16,263 nucleotides of DNA from Spirochaetales bacterium. Lineage in GTDB: Bacteria > Spirochaetota > Spirochaetia > DSM-27196 > SLST01. This document shows, in pieces, positions 1 through 7,486 of this stretch (position 1 is its first letter; each line of letters begins with the position of its first letter). The position numbers and the translations under genes are program-made. The stretch spans positions 1 to 16,263 of the forward strand of contig JANQQY010000134.1 of NCBI GenBank assembly GCA_028284845.1, given 5' to 3'. The notes below the pieces were generated by a model, which saw only the letters and a list, made by a program, of their open reading frames with translations, searched no databases and was not told the DNA's origin.

Positions 1-631
1 CAGCCACCCCATCCATGATTCCGCCAAGCTTCCGAGTGAAGCCGTTCACGGATGCGATGGGACCCAGTCCGGCAAGGTAGAGCGCGAGGTCAAGGGAGTG
101 GATGCCGATGTCAAGGAGCGCACCACCGCCCGATTTCTCTCGCGAGGTGAACCAGCCGCCGGGCTGACCGTCGCGTCGCAGGTAGCCGGCGCGAACGAGG
201 TAGATTTCGCCCAGACGTCCCTCGTCAATGATCGATTTCGCCACCCTCGTCCCAAGCTCGAACCTTCGCACAAGCCCGATCATCAGGAGTCGTCCCGACT
301 CCTGCTCCACAGCCACCATTCGCTCGGCCTCGGCAAGCGTCCGCGCCATCGGCTTCTCGCAGAACACATGCTTGCCCGCGCGAAGCGCCTCGCAGGTGAC
401 ATCGGCATGTGCCGCATTCCACACGCCCACCGTTACCGCATCGATCTCATCCATCGCAAGCAACTCGTCAAGCGAACGAGCAACAGCGGGAATATCAAAA
501 CGACGGGCGACCTCGCTCGCTCGATCCACGTTCACGTCAAAGATGGCTGAGACGGAGACCTCCGGAAGCTTCTGTAATGCCGCAATGTGAAACTCGCTGA
601 TTGAACCGGCGCCAACAACTCCTACTCTCAC
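1..631 (-). CDS. Gfo/Idh/MocA-family NAD(P)-dependent oxidoreductase, C-terminus cut by window edge
   Basis: Reading leftward from a GTG at 629-631, the frame stays open for 210 codons to the window edge. The Rossmann start is GVVGAGSIS (residues 4-12). CEKPMA (91-96) is the family's EKP motif, with the conserved lysine at 93. GGGALLDIGIHSLDLA (168-183) carries the D-x3-H pair (Asp174, His178) that lies at the active site. The family oxidises or reduces a hydroxyl/keto group on sugars, cyclitols or nucleotide sugars with NAD(P). The start overlaps the aminotransferase stop by four bases (GTGA), so the two are almost certainly one operon and translationally coupled; an upstream GGGAG supports this start. 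With the aminotransferase, the likely chemistry is making a keto sugar that is then aminated, or the reverse. Substrate is not determinable. About 40% of a typical protein of this family is missing off the left side. Confidence 0.93.
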   Translation of the reverse strand, partial: MRVGVVGAGSISEFHIAALQKLPEVSVSAIFDVNVDRASEVARRFDIPAVARSLDELLAMDEIDAVTVGVWNAAHADVTCEALRAGKHVFCEKPMARTLAEAERMVAVEQESGRLLMIGLVRRFELGTRVAKSIIDEGRLGEIYLVRAGYLRRDGQPGGWFTSREKSGGGALLDIGIHSLDLALYLAGLGPIASVNGFTRKLGGIMDGVA

Positions 632-1842
632 CTCTGTTCGCTCTCCCTCAACTCGTCGCGATGACTCATCACCTTTTCAAAGGCGCGGATCACCCCTTGG
701 ATTGCACGGCTGTCTCCAAGGAGCACGTTCTGCGGTAGCCAGATCGTCTCCCGGCACGCCTGCTCGGTCGCAGGCAGTGATACCGATTCGAAGGCCGAGT
801 CGGGCAACACTCGCTTCACGGTTGCATCCGTGAAGAGCGGCTGCTTCTGGATCTCGACGTAGCCGGCGCTCGCCGGAACGCCTTCGGCCTCCAATGCACG
901 AACGACCGTCTCCTTCGAACGCACGCCGAGTGCTTCCGGCTCAACGCGCACCATGTAGAGGTGATGTGTGATGGAGGTGGCCCGCTCATCCCGTTCGAAC
1001 ACCGTGATCCCATCCATTGCATGGAGCGCGGCGTTTAACTGATCGAACGATCGTTCGCGTGCGGCGATCTGGCGATCGAGACGGGAGAGCTGAGGTCGCA
1101 GGACCGCCGCCTGCCAATCGGTCATCCGGTAGTTGCTCGATAGCTCGTAGTGGCCATACCAGAGGCCCTCCTTCCGGCGACCGATGTGATGGATCGACCA
1201 TATGCGGTCGGCGAGATCCTCGTCGTCGGTGACGATCGCCCCGCCCTCGCCGGCACTCATGTTCTTTGAGAGCTGGAAACTGAACGATCCTGCAACGCCG
1301 AGTGTCCCGACCTTCGTGCCTCTCCACTCGGACCCGTGCGCCTGAGCGGCATCCTCAATGAGTGCAACCCCGCGCTCTGAGGCAATTCTCTGAAACTCGT
1401 CCATGTCCGCAGGAATACCGGCAATGTGGACCGGCATGATCGCCCTTGTCTTTGAGGTGATCTTTCGCTCCGTATCCGCGGGATCGAGCGTGTTGGATCG
1501 GGGATCGAGATCGGCAAAGACGGGAGTCGCCCCCACAATGATGACTGCAGTCGCCGTCGCCACGAAGGTGTAGGCGGGAATGATGACCTCATCTCCAGGG
1601 CCAATATCAAGCGCACGGAGAATCGTCTCCAGTGCGACCGTGCCGTTGGCAATGGTCTGGCAGTGGGCTGACCCAAGGTAGGCTGGGAACTCGCTCTCGA
1701 AGCGCTTGGTCTCCGGGCCAAGGGTTCCCCACACACGGCTACGAAGGACACGCATGAGTCCGCGTCGTTCGGCCGCCCCGTACGTTGGCCAGGACGGGAA
1801 CCCGCGCGTGTTCGCGGGCTCACCGCCTAAAATCGCGAGCAT
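628..1842 (-). CDS. DegT/DnrJ/EryC1/StrS-family PLP-dependent sugar aminotransferase
   Basis: 404 residues, of normal length for this fold-type I PLP family, which transfers an amino group (usually from glutamate) to a keto sugar, often nucleotide-linked. Visible motifs, numbered from the ATG at 1842: EVIIPAYTFVATATA (85-99), IEDAAQAHGS (162-171) with the PLP-nitrogen-binding Asp164, and FQLSKNMSAGEGGAI, where Lys193 is the expected Schiff-base lysine. The frame is open to a GTG at 1869 and has ATGs at 1845 and 1842. AAGGAGG at 1847-1853 sits 4 bases before the 1842 ATG and only 1 base before 1845, and MLAILGG is a usual N-terminus for the family, so 1842 was chosen. It is first in a leftward operon with the Gfo/Idh oxidoreductase and divergent from the importer operon. 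WbpB/WbpE and NtdC/NtdA are known oxidoreductase/aminotransferase pairs of these two families. Here the transporter context suggests use of an imported sugar, which is inference. Confidence 0.93.
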   Translation of the reverse strand: MLAILGGEPANTRGFPSWPTYGAAERRGLMRVLRSRVWGTLGPETKRFESEFPAYLGSAHCQTIANGTVALETILRALDIGPGDEVIIPAYTFVATATAVIIVGATPVFADLDPRSNTLDPADTERKITSKTRAIMPVHIAGIPADMDEFQRIASERGVALIEDAAQAHGSEWRGTKVGTLGVAGSFSFQLSKNMSAGEGGAIVTDDEDLADRIWSIHHIGRRKEGLWYGHYELSSNYRMTDWQAAVLRPQLSRLDRQIAARERSFDQLNAALHAMDGITVFERDERATSITHHLYMVRVEPEALGVRSKETVVRALEAEGVPASAGYVEIQKQPLFTDATVKRVLPDSAFESVSLPATEQACRETIWLPQNVLLGDSRAIQGVIRAFEKVMSHRDELRESEQR

Positions 1843-1884
1843 CATGCCTCCTTCGGCGCCAGTTTCCACCGGCGAGTATTATCT

Positions 1885-1909
1885 GTCAATAGTTATAATA
1901 TCTATTGAC
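1885..1909. promoter_or_regulatory. Perfect 8-bp inverted repeat, candidate operator of the ROK regulator
   Basis: GTCAATAG (1885-1892), a 9-base AT-only spacer, then CTATTGAC (1902-1909) form a perfect inverted repeat in the 119-base gap between the divergent aminotransferase and binding-protein genes. The right arm contains the -35 hexamer of the rightward promoter, so a bound protein would block RNA polymerase. The arms plus AT-rich centre are of the kind bound by ROK-family repressors such as NagC and XylR, and a ROK gene lies about 4.4 kb to the right. Assignment to that regulator is inference; the repeat itself is plain in the sequence. Confidence 0.7.
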
Positions 1910-1933
1910 CGTTTCTCGCAGGGTGCATACACT
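1905..1933 (+). promoter_or_regulatory. Sigma-70-type promoter of the importer operon
   Basis: TTGACC (1905-1910; 5 of 6 consensus) and TACACT (1928-1933; 4 of 6) are separated by exactly 17 bases. The predicted transcript starts near 1940, giving a leader of about 20 bases that holds GAGGAGG (1951-1957) before the ATG at 1962. The -35 box is inside the inverted repeat at 1885-1909. No equally good promoter was found for the leftward aminotransferase: a TTGACA exists on the minus strand (1884-1889), but its matching -10 position is poor. Confidence 0.65.
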
Positions 1934-1961
1934 CCGCGTATTCGTTCATAGAGGAGGAAAT

Positions 1962-3227
1962 ATGAAACGACTGCTCTTGATTCTAGTCATTCTCAGTGTT
2001 GCCGGTGCCGCCTTCGCAACCGCAACGCAAGAAGAGGAGATCGTCATTCGCATAGGCTCGGCCACGATCGGACCGGCGAACATGGCGATCTTCGAAGATA
2101 ACATTGCTCAGTTTGAGGCTGAAAACCCCGGCGTCACGGTCCAGTGGGACAGCTCAGCAGGGGATGACTACCAGTTTGCCGGTCTTCCCTCGCTCCTCGC
2201 GAGCGACACACCGCCGGACCTCTTCTTTGAATGGGGCGGCAATCGTGTTCGAAACCACGTCCTTGACGGAGTGGCGATGGACATCTCGGATTTGGCCGAA
2301 GAGTTTCGACCGGTGCTCAGCTCATCGGCATGGGCCGGATTTGAGTACGACGGAGGCGTCTACGGTCTGCCGCTGAACCAAGACCTCACGATCCAGATGT
2401 GGTACGACGGAAACCTCTTCTCTGCGCTGGGGCTCAGTGAGCCCGACTCGTGGGATGAGCTGCTGTCGGCAATGAACACGCTGACAGGCGAAGGCGTGAC
2501 ACCAATCGTGATGGGCAATGCCGACGCCTGGGTCGCGGGTAATTTCGTAGGACTCATGCTCTACCGCATGGCGGGCAACGAGAAGGCCCAGGCGATCATG
2601 GGACTCGAGCCCGGCTACAGCCTTGCTGATCCCGATTTTGTAGCAGCGCTCGAGCTCGCACAGCTGATGGGCGAGTCGGGATTCGTGAATGCCGACATGA
2701 ACACCCTCGGCTACCCTGAGAGCTTCGCTCGGATGTTCGATGGTTCGAGCGCAATGATGCCTCTGGGCAGTTGGTACCCAAGTGAGATGGGTCTTGTGGG
2801 GATGGAGTTCCCGGAGACCGGTCACGACTTCTTTATGGTTCCGCCGCTTCCCGGCGGTAAGGGTGATCAGACATCGATCCTTGGCCTGAACGTCGGCTAT
2901 GTCGTGAATGCGAACACCGAGCACAAGGACCTTGTCTACGACTTCATCCGGATCATGTTCAGCGCAGAGAGCATGGCACGCCACTCCGCTGAGGGTGGAA
3001 ACATCGTGTCGAACTCCGCCGCAAACGCAACCGACTCTCCGGTGGTAGCAAAGATGGTGTCATCTCTCGAGAACGCCGGATCGCTCGTTGCACCTCCGGA
3101 CACCGGCTACAACTTGGAAATGGCGGCGGCCCTCTATCAGGCAATCGCCGAAGTCTTTGAAGGCATCTCCGAACCTCAAGAAGCCCTTGAGGCCGCGGAA
3201 GCTAAGATCGCGAGACTCCGCGAGTAA
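1962..3227 (+). CDS. ABC transporter extracellular sugar-binding protein, family 1 (MalE/UgpB-like)
   Basis: 421 residues, normal for family 1 solute-binding proteins that capture a sugar or oligosaccharide outside the inner membrane and hand it to the two permeases. Residues 1-19 are a signal peptide (basic MKR, a leucine/isoleucine core, AFA cleavage motif before TATQEEE); there is no lipobox cysteine, so it is probably a free periplasmic protein. Family-like stretches include FEAENPGVTVQWD near the N-terminus, LASDTPPDLFFEWGG, YGLPLNQDL and W-D-E-L helices. The frame is open upstream to 1905, but the ATG at 1962 has GAGGAGG five bases ahead and begins the signal peptide. It is first in the operon with two permeases, separated from them by a 10-bp stem-loop. 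Substrate cannot be read from sequence; the neighbouring GH84 and ROK genes suggest an amino-sugar-containing glycan. Confidence 0.94.
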   Translation: MKRLLLILVILSVAGAAFATATQEEEIVIRIGSATIGPANMAIFEDNIAQFEAENPGVTVQWDSSAGDDYQFAGLPSLLASDTPPDLFFEWGGNRVRNHVLDGVAMDISDLAEEFRPVLSSSAWAGFEYDGGVYGLPLNQDLTIQMWYDGNLFSALGLSEPDSWDELLSAMNTLTGEGVTPIVMGNADAWVAGNFVGLMLYRMAGNEKAQAIMGLEPGYSLADPDFVAALELAQLMGESGFVNADMNTLGYPESFARMFDGSSAMMPLGSWYPSEMGLVGMEFPETGHDFFMVPPLPGGKGDQTSILGLNVGYVVNANTEHKDLVYDFIRIMFSAESMARHSAEGGNIVSNSAANATDSPVVAKMVSSLENAGSLVAPPDTGYNLEMAAALYQAIAEVFEGISEPQEALEAAEAKIARLRE

Positions 3228-3249
3228 CGATCACTACATTCGTAGCGCG

Positions 3250-3273
3250 CGGGACCGGCTGCGGCCGGTCCCG
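3250..3273 (+). promoter_or_regulatory. Intercistronic GC-rich stem-loop between binding protein and first permease
   Basis: C-GGGACCGGC (3250-3259), a four-base loop TGCG, and GCCGGTCCC-G (3264-3273) form a perfect 10-bp stem. It is not followed by a T-run, so it is not a classical terminator. It lies 22 bases after the binding-protein stop and 8 bases before the permease ATG. In malE-malF-type operons such hairpins protect the upstream message or attenuate the downstream one, so that binding protein exceeds permease. Here that role is inference. Confidence 0.7.
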
Positions 3274-3281
3274 ATTTGCTT

Positions 3282-4151
3282 ATGACCAGGCGTAACAATC
3301 GGCACATTCTCTACGTCGTCCCCGCTCTCCTGATCTACGGCTTGGTAATGATCTTCCCCATTGGGTTCACCTTTTTCTTCTCGCTCTGGGAGTGGGAACG
3401 CTTTACCCCGCTTGCGTTTGGGACGTTGGAGCACTTCACACGTTTGGGAACAGACCCGGTGCTGGGACGATCGTTCCTGAACAACTTCCTCTACATCGCC
3501 TACACCATCGTCCTCGAAGGATTCGCTGGACTTGTACTTGCCGGAATGGCGAGACGAATGCAGCGATCACTCGGCTTCCGGGCAGTCTTCTTCGCACCAA
3601 TCATCCTGCCGTCGATCGTCATTGGAACACTCTGGCGTCAGATCTATGCGACGACCGGCGGGCTTCTCAACGCTGTGATCGGGATCGTTGGTGCGGAACC
3701 GGTCGTCTGGCTCGGGCCGCCGCTCACGATGCTTTCCGTGTCGGTCGTATCCGGCTGGACCTTCGCCGGCTACTTCATGACCATCTTCTATGCCAGCATG
3801 GCTCGTATCCCGCAGTCGATCATGGACTCATCCGTGATCGATGGTGCAGGGCCCTGGCGAACCTTCTTTCAGATCGAAGTGCCATTGGTGAAGAACATCG
3901 TTGTGATTGTCCTCGTCATCATAACGACCGGCGGCTTCAAAGCGTTTGATCTCTTCCAGATACTGTTACGCAGAGATCCGCTCAACTCAGGCATCGTCCT
4001 TCCTACCCACCTCATTCGGACATTCTTTGAGAATCAGGACATCGGCTACGGATCGGCGCTCTCCGTGCTGCTGACAATGGTCGTCGTCGCGATTCTTCTG
4101 GTGATCAACACCGTCGGGAAACGGGTTACCGGGGAGATCGATGAGTACTGA
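3282..4151 (+). CDS. CUT1-family ABC sugar transporter permease (MalF/UgpA/MsmF-like)
   Basis: 289 residues with about six hydrophobic segments, beginning ILYVVPALLIYGLVMIFPIGFTFFFSLW. The EAA-loop region that docks on the ATPase reads DSSVIDGAG (182-190): the IDGAG core is intact but the leading E-A-A is D-S-S. The start is the ATG at 3282; a TTG two codons earlier (3276) is possible. No Shine-Dalgarno sequence precedes either, as the preceding 30 bases are mostly the stem-loop at 3250-3273. It overlaps the next permease by 11 bases, so the two form the heterodimeric membrane channel. No ATPase gene follows; the transporter presumably uses a shared MsmK/UgpC-type ATPase encoded elsewhere. 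Confidence 0.93.
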   Translation: MTRRNNRHILYVVPALLIYGLVMIFPIGFTFFFSLWEWERFTPLAFGTLEHFTRLGTDPVLGRSFLNNFLYIAYTIVLEGFAGLVLAGMARRMQRSLGFRAVFFAPIILPSIVIGTLWRQIYATTGGLLNAVIGIVGAEPVVWLGPPLTMLSVSVVSGWTFAGYFMTIFYASMARIPQSIMDSSVIDGAGPWRTFFQIEVPLVKNIVVIVLVIITTGGFKAFDLFQILLRRDPLNSGIVLPTHLIRTFFENQDIGYGSALSVLLTMVVVAILLVINTVGKRVTGEIDEY

Positions 4152-4980
4152 GGCCCGCTCTCCCATCGTCGTTCGCACGATCGTCTGGGCCATCATGGCG
4201 GTCGTCCTCGTCATCTACGTGGTGCCGATCTTCTGGATGTACAGCTCCAGCATGCGCACCAACGGCGAAATCATTCTCAATCCTATCGGCCTTCCCACAC
4301 GGATCGACTTCACCAACTTCATCGATGCGTGGCAGATGGCGAACATGGGACGCCACTTCATCATCTCCATCGTCATAACATTAAGTTCGACTCTCTTGGT
4401 TGTGGGCAGTGCTTCCCTTGCCGCCTACGGGTTCAGCAGACTTAACTTCGCTGGCCGGAAGTCGCTCTATGCCTTCTTCTTGCTGGGTCTGATCCTGCCG
4501 GTCCAGAGCTTTCTCGTTGGTCTCTTCGTCTTGTTCCGAAGTGTCGGGCTCCTGAACAGTCTCTGGGCGGTGATCCTTCCCACCAGCGCCATTGCTCTGC
4601 CACTCGCGGTGCTGCTCATCAAGAACTATTTTGACTCCCTACCCAGTAGCATCGAAGAGAGCGCGGAGATTGATGGCGCCTCCACCTTCACGATCTACCA
4701 CTCGATCATTCTCCCCATCGCGACCCCCATCATCGCGACGGTGACGACGTTCACGATCATCAATGTGTGGAACGAGTTTATGATTCCCTTTGTGATGATC
4801 CAGACGACGGAGCTACGGCCGCTGACCACCAGCCTCTACGTCTTCTCAACGAGACATTCGGCGAACTACGCCCTTCGCCTCGCGGCACTCGCCGTGATCG
4901 CCTCACCCATGTTCGTGGTGTACATCCTGTTGCAGCGCCAGATTCAGCGCGGAATCACCGCCGGCGCAATCAAAGGATAG
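4141..4980 (+). CDS. CUT1-family ABC sugar transporter permease (MalG/UgpE-like)
   Basis: 279 residues. The N-terminal membrane segment (about 13-33) ends in VPIFWMYSSSMRTNGEI, typical of MalG-type permeases, where S-S-x-R/K-T follows the first helix. The EAA loop is canonical: ESAEIDGAS (173-181) followed by the conserved proline region ILPIATP. The C-terminal IQRGITAGAIKG matches the usual family ending (RG.T.GAVKG). The ATG lies 11 bases inside the upstream permease, indicating coupled translation. It is last in the operon; its TAG at 4978-4980 is 3 bases from the stop codon of the convergent nucleotidylyltransferase gene, so there is no room for a private terminator. Confidence 0.94.
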   Translation: MSTEARSPIVVRTIVWAIMAVVLVIYVVPIFWMYSSSMRTNGEIILNPIGLPTRIDFTNFIDAWQMANMGRHFIISIVITLSSTLLVVGSASLAAYGFSRLNFAGRKSLYAFFLLGLILPVQSFLVGLFVLFRSVGLLNSLWAVILPTSAIALPLAVLLIKNYFDSLPSSIEESAEIDGASTFTIYHSIILPIATPIIATVTTFTIINVWNEFMIPFVMIQTTELRPLTTSLYVFSTRHSANYALRLAALAVIASPMFVVYILLQRQIQRGITAGAIKG

Positions 4981-4983
4981 CCG

Positions 4984-6327
4984 CTACCAACCGTAGCGTT
5001 CCGGTCCCCAGGAAAACTCTTTGAGCTCCTGAGACACGCGCACGCCGGTGCGCGGCGCAACATCTCTGTCAAGGATAACACCAGGTCCTACGATGCTGTA
5101 CGGACCGATTCGATGCCCCGGTTGAAGAATGGCGTTCACGCCGGTCCGGCAGTAGTCGCCAATAAAGCTGGCGTTCGAATGGTTGCTTGGAACCTCGCGC
5201 CGACCCTTGATCCGATGCGTGGTCTCGCCATCGTCGAATCGAAGGGAACCACAGACGGTAGCCGCTCCAATATCGGTATTGGTCCCGACGATCCCGTAGA
5301 TCTCCATGTAGTGGTAGAGATAGACGCCATCAAAGAGGACGCCCGCGAGTTCGGCAGCGTGACTCACGACACAATCACGTCCGATCACCGATCCGTCCTC
5401 TATAAAGCAGCCGTTGCGAACCTCACTCCCGTCACCAATAGCGACCGTCCCGTTGAGGATTGCCCCCGAGTCGATGACTACGTTCTCCCCGGCAATCACA
5501 TTGCCCCGGATCGTGACATGGGATCCTATGCGACTTCCTCGTCCAAGGCGTACGTAACCTTCGATGGAGGCGCCAGAATCGATGATCGCATCTTTGTCGA
5601 GATCATGAGCGGTGAGTGATCCGGCAGAGCGCCGAAGAAGGTCTTCGTTTGCCGCCAGAATGTGCCAGGGTTTGTCCAGGTCGAATGCGAGCGATGTCGT
5701 CTCAACCGCTCGGACTACGCCTCCGGATTGGCGGAAGAGTTCGACAGCCGACTCGATCTGTCGCTCCTCCGGCGGCATCATTCCGACCTCGACCGCTGGG
5801 AAGTGGGAGGGCGTGCGCTCAAGCCATCGGTCAAAGCCCTTTGGCAGCTTGGCCGCGACGATTCGGTGCGTTGTCTCATCCCGCGGATGCCCAAGGATCG
5901 CCACGACAACGTCGTCGCGGAGCTGAACACCAATCCAATCGCTCCGCTCATGCGCATCGATCGGAGTAACGAGGAGCTGCACCTCTTCGCCAATCGGCGA
6001 TGCGGCAAAGGCGGCGAGGTCGCTCTCAGAGACGACCACATCGCCCGGGATGATCAGACTCTCGCGCCCATCGGAGGCCGCGAGGAGAGCGTCCGCGCTG
6101 CCACCAAGCTCCGGTGTCTTGATCACCTCGACCGTATCAGGAACAGCGCCTCTGATGTCGGTTGCGAAGCGGTCGGTGATCACCTTGATCGGCTCGACCG
6201 AAGGAAGTGCATCCAGTATCCAGCGGATGACGGGACGATTTACGACGGGCAAGAGGCACTTGGGTCGCACTTCGTTGTAGGGGGCCATTCTCGTGCCCGC
6301 CCCGGAGGCGATGATGTAGACCGTCAT
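4984..6327 (-). CDS. Archaeal-GlmU-like sugar-1-phosphate nucleotidylyltransferase with left-handed beta-helix domain
   Basis: 447 residues, two domains. The N-terminal NTP-transferase domain has the nucleotide loop ASGAGTRMAPYN (7-18), PK (22-23), and GD (95-96) at the metal-binding position. PWHILAANEDLL (220-231) matches the PWDLLEANE linker of archaeal GlmU/ST0452-type enzymes. From about 248 to 428 hexapeptide repeats form a left-handed beta-helix. GAATVCGSLRFD (354-365) and IKGRREV...IGDYCRTGVNAILQPG (373-404) correspond to the GAGT-x-ANLR and GRRKLG..MGD..QTGIN..PG regions of the same group, in which this domain acetylates amino-sugar phosphates. The N of NLR is Ser here, so acetyltransferase activity is uncertain; His339 may be the catalytic histidine. 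GAGGAG with 6-base spacing supports the start. It is last in the GH84-ROK operon, 10 bases after ROK. Activating GlcNAc-1-P or a related sugar phosphate is the best guess. Confidence 0.88.
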   Translation of the reverse strand: MTVYIIASGAGTRMAPYNEVRPKCLLPVVNRPVIRWILDALPSVEPIKVITDRFATDIRGAVPDTVEVIKTPELGGSADALLAASDGRESLIIPGDVVVSESDLAAFAASPIGEEVQLLVTPIDAHERSDWIGVQLRDDVVVAILGHPRDETTHRIVAAKLPKGFDRWLERTPSHFPAVEVGMMPPEERQIESAVELFRQSGGVVRAVETTSLAFDLDKPWHILAANEDLLRRSAGSLTAHDLDKDAIIDSGASIEGYVRLGRGSRIGSHVTIRGNVIAGENVVIDSGAILNGTVAIGDGSEVRNGCFIEDGSVIGRDCVVSHAAELAGVLFDGVYLYHYMEIYGIVGTNTDIGAATVCGSLRFDDGETTHRIKGRREVPSNHSNASFIGDYCRTGVNAILQPGHRIGPYSIVGPGVILDRDVAPRTGVRVSQELKEFSWGPERYGW

Positions 6328-6337
6328 GTATCACTCC

Positions 6338-7486
6338 TCACGAGAACAGCGAATCGAGCCACAACTCCATAGAGAAGACGGCCGCACCCCGAACCATTCC
6401 CTGCTCGCCCGCTCGCGCGGCGTGAATAACGAGGCCGTCGGCGTGCTCAGCCATGAGGCTCGTCTTCAGCCGGGATCGCAGCGGATCAAAGAGTCGGTCG
6501 CCCAATGCTCCGTACGGCCCGCCAATCACGATCGTCCTGGGATTCAAAAGGCAGACCATCGAGACAAGCGCCGACGCGAGAACGCTCACATTGGCCCGGA
6601 AGGCATCGAGCGATTTCTTCTCCCCGGCATTCAGCCGCGTCAGAAGCGCACGAACGTCGCTCGAGTCGTCGCCGGTTGGAACAACGCCGCACTCCCGCAG
6701 AAGCCGCGGCCAGCGAATGCGGTCTTCCAACCGCTCACCGTTCTCCATCGGTATCTGCCCAATCTCGCCGGCCATCTTTGTTGCACCGTAGAGAACGCTG
6801 CCGCGATCGATGTAGCTACCGCCGACACCTTCGCCCACGTATAGGTAGAACATCGGCTGGCCGGCACCATAAGGTTCACTCGTTTCGGAGAAGGCTGCGA
6901 GATGAACGTCCTCTCCTATATAGGTGGGCACGTCCACCGATTGACGGATCAGGTCGGAGATTCGAAGCTCCGCGAGCTCCGGGAGGAGGTGGCAGGCAAT
7001 GTGATCACTCTCCGACTCGTATACTCCAGGGACGACGAGGCCGATCGCGGAGACCGCGGGCTCACCGCCCTGGGGGGCCTCGAGCGACTGAAAGACCTTT
7101 TTAAGACTCGGAAGGAATCCGGCTCCGCGCTTGAGCGGGAACGAGCGCTTCGCAGTGCGAGGCTGGAGCAGGAGATCAAGGAGGTGCACCTCCGCGCGCC
7201 CCGGTTGGATGCTTACGACCGCGAAGGTCGATGCTTCGCGCACAAGCGTGACGCGGAAGGGCTTTCTCCCCACCTGAACAGTTGTGTCCTTCTCCTCCGT
7301 TGCGATGCCGGCCTCAAGAAACTCGTCAACGACCGTCTTGACCGTGCCGTGACTGAGCTGCGTCTGTTCTGCGATATCTGCACGAGTGACCGGGGCGTGG
7401 TGGAAGATATGCCTAAACACCAGTCGCCTGCTCTGGCTCTTCACCATCGTGACGTTGAGCCTCTCTCTCGATTCAACGAACGGCAT
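6338..7486 (-). CDS. ROK-family transcriptional regulator (NagC/XylR type)
   Basis: 382 residues: an N-terminal winged helix (about 20-64, with APVTRADIAEQTQLSHGTVKTVVDEFLEAG as helix-turn-helix), the usual VGRKP linker (about 73-77), then a ROK sugar-kinase-like fold with GLVVPGV, YVGEGVGGSYIDRG and GEIGQIPM. These proteins repress sugar-uptake genes until a sugar or sugar phosphate binds. The zinc motif of the family (GH, then CxCGxxGCxE) is missing: the His is Gln in GEIGQ and the Cys cluster is absent. The ATG at 7486 has GAAGAGG six bases ahead and overlaps the GH84 stop by 14 bases; an ATG at 7447 is an alternative with a poorer site. Likely targets are the inverted repeat at 1885-1909 and perhaps its own operon promoter at 9187-9215. 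Confidence 0.93.
   Translation of the reverse strand: MPFVESRERLNVTMVKSQSRRLVFRHIFHHAPVTRADIAEQTQLSHGTVKTVVDEFLEAGIATEEKDTTVQVGRKPFRVTLVREASTFAVVSIQPGRAEVHLLDLLLQPRTAKRSFPLKRGAGFLPSLKKVFQSLEAPQGGEPAVSAIGLVVPGVYESESDHIACHLLPELAELRISDLIRQSVDVPTYIGEDVHLAAFSETSEPYGAGQPMFYLYVGEGVGGSYIDRGSVLYGATKMAGEIGQIPMENGERLEDRIRWPRLLRECGVVPTGDDSSDVRALLTRLNAGEKKSLDAFRANVSVLASALVSMVCLLNPRTIVIGGPYGALGDRLFDPLRSRLKTSLMAEHADGLVIHAARAGEQGMVRGAAVFSMELWLDSLFS

Noticed and set aside
5662..6372. 236-codon rightward frame opposite the nucleotidylyltransferase
   Set aside because: Antisense shadow of a well-supported gene; the translation is Arg-rich with no motif.
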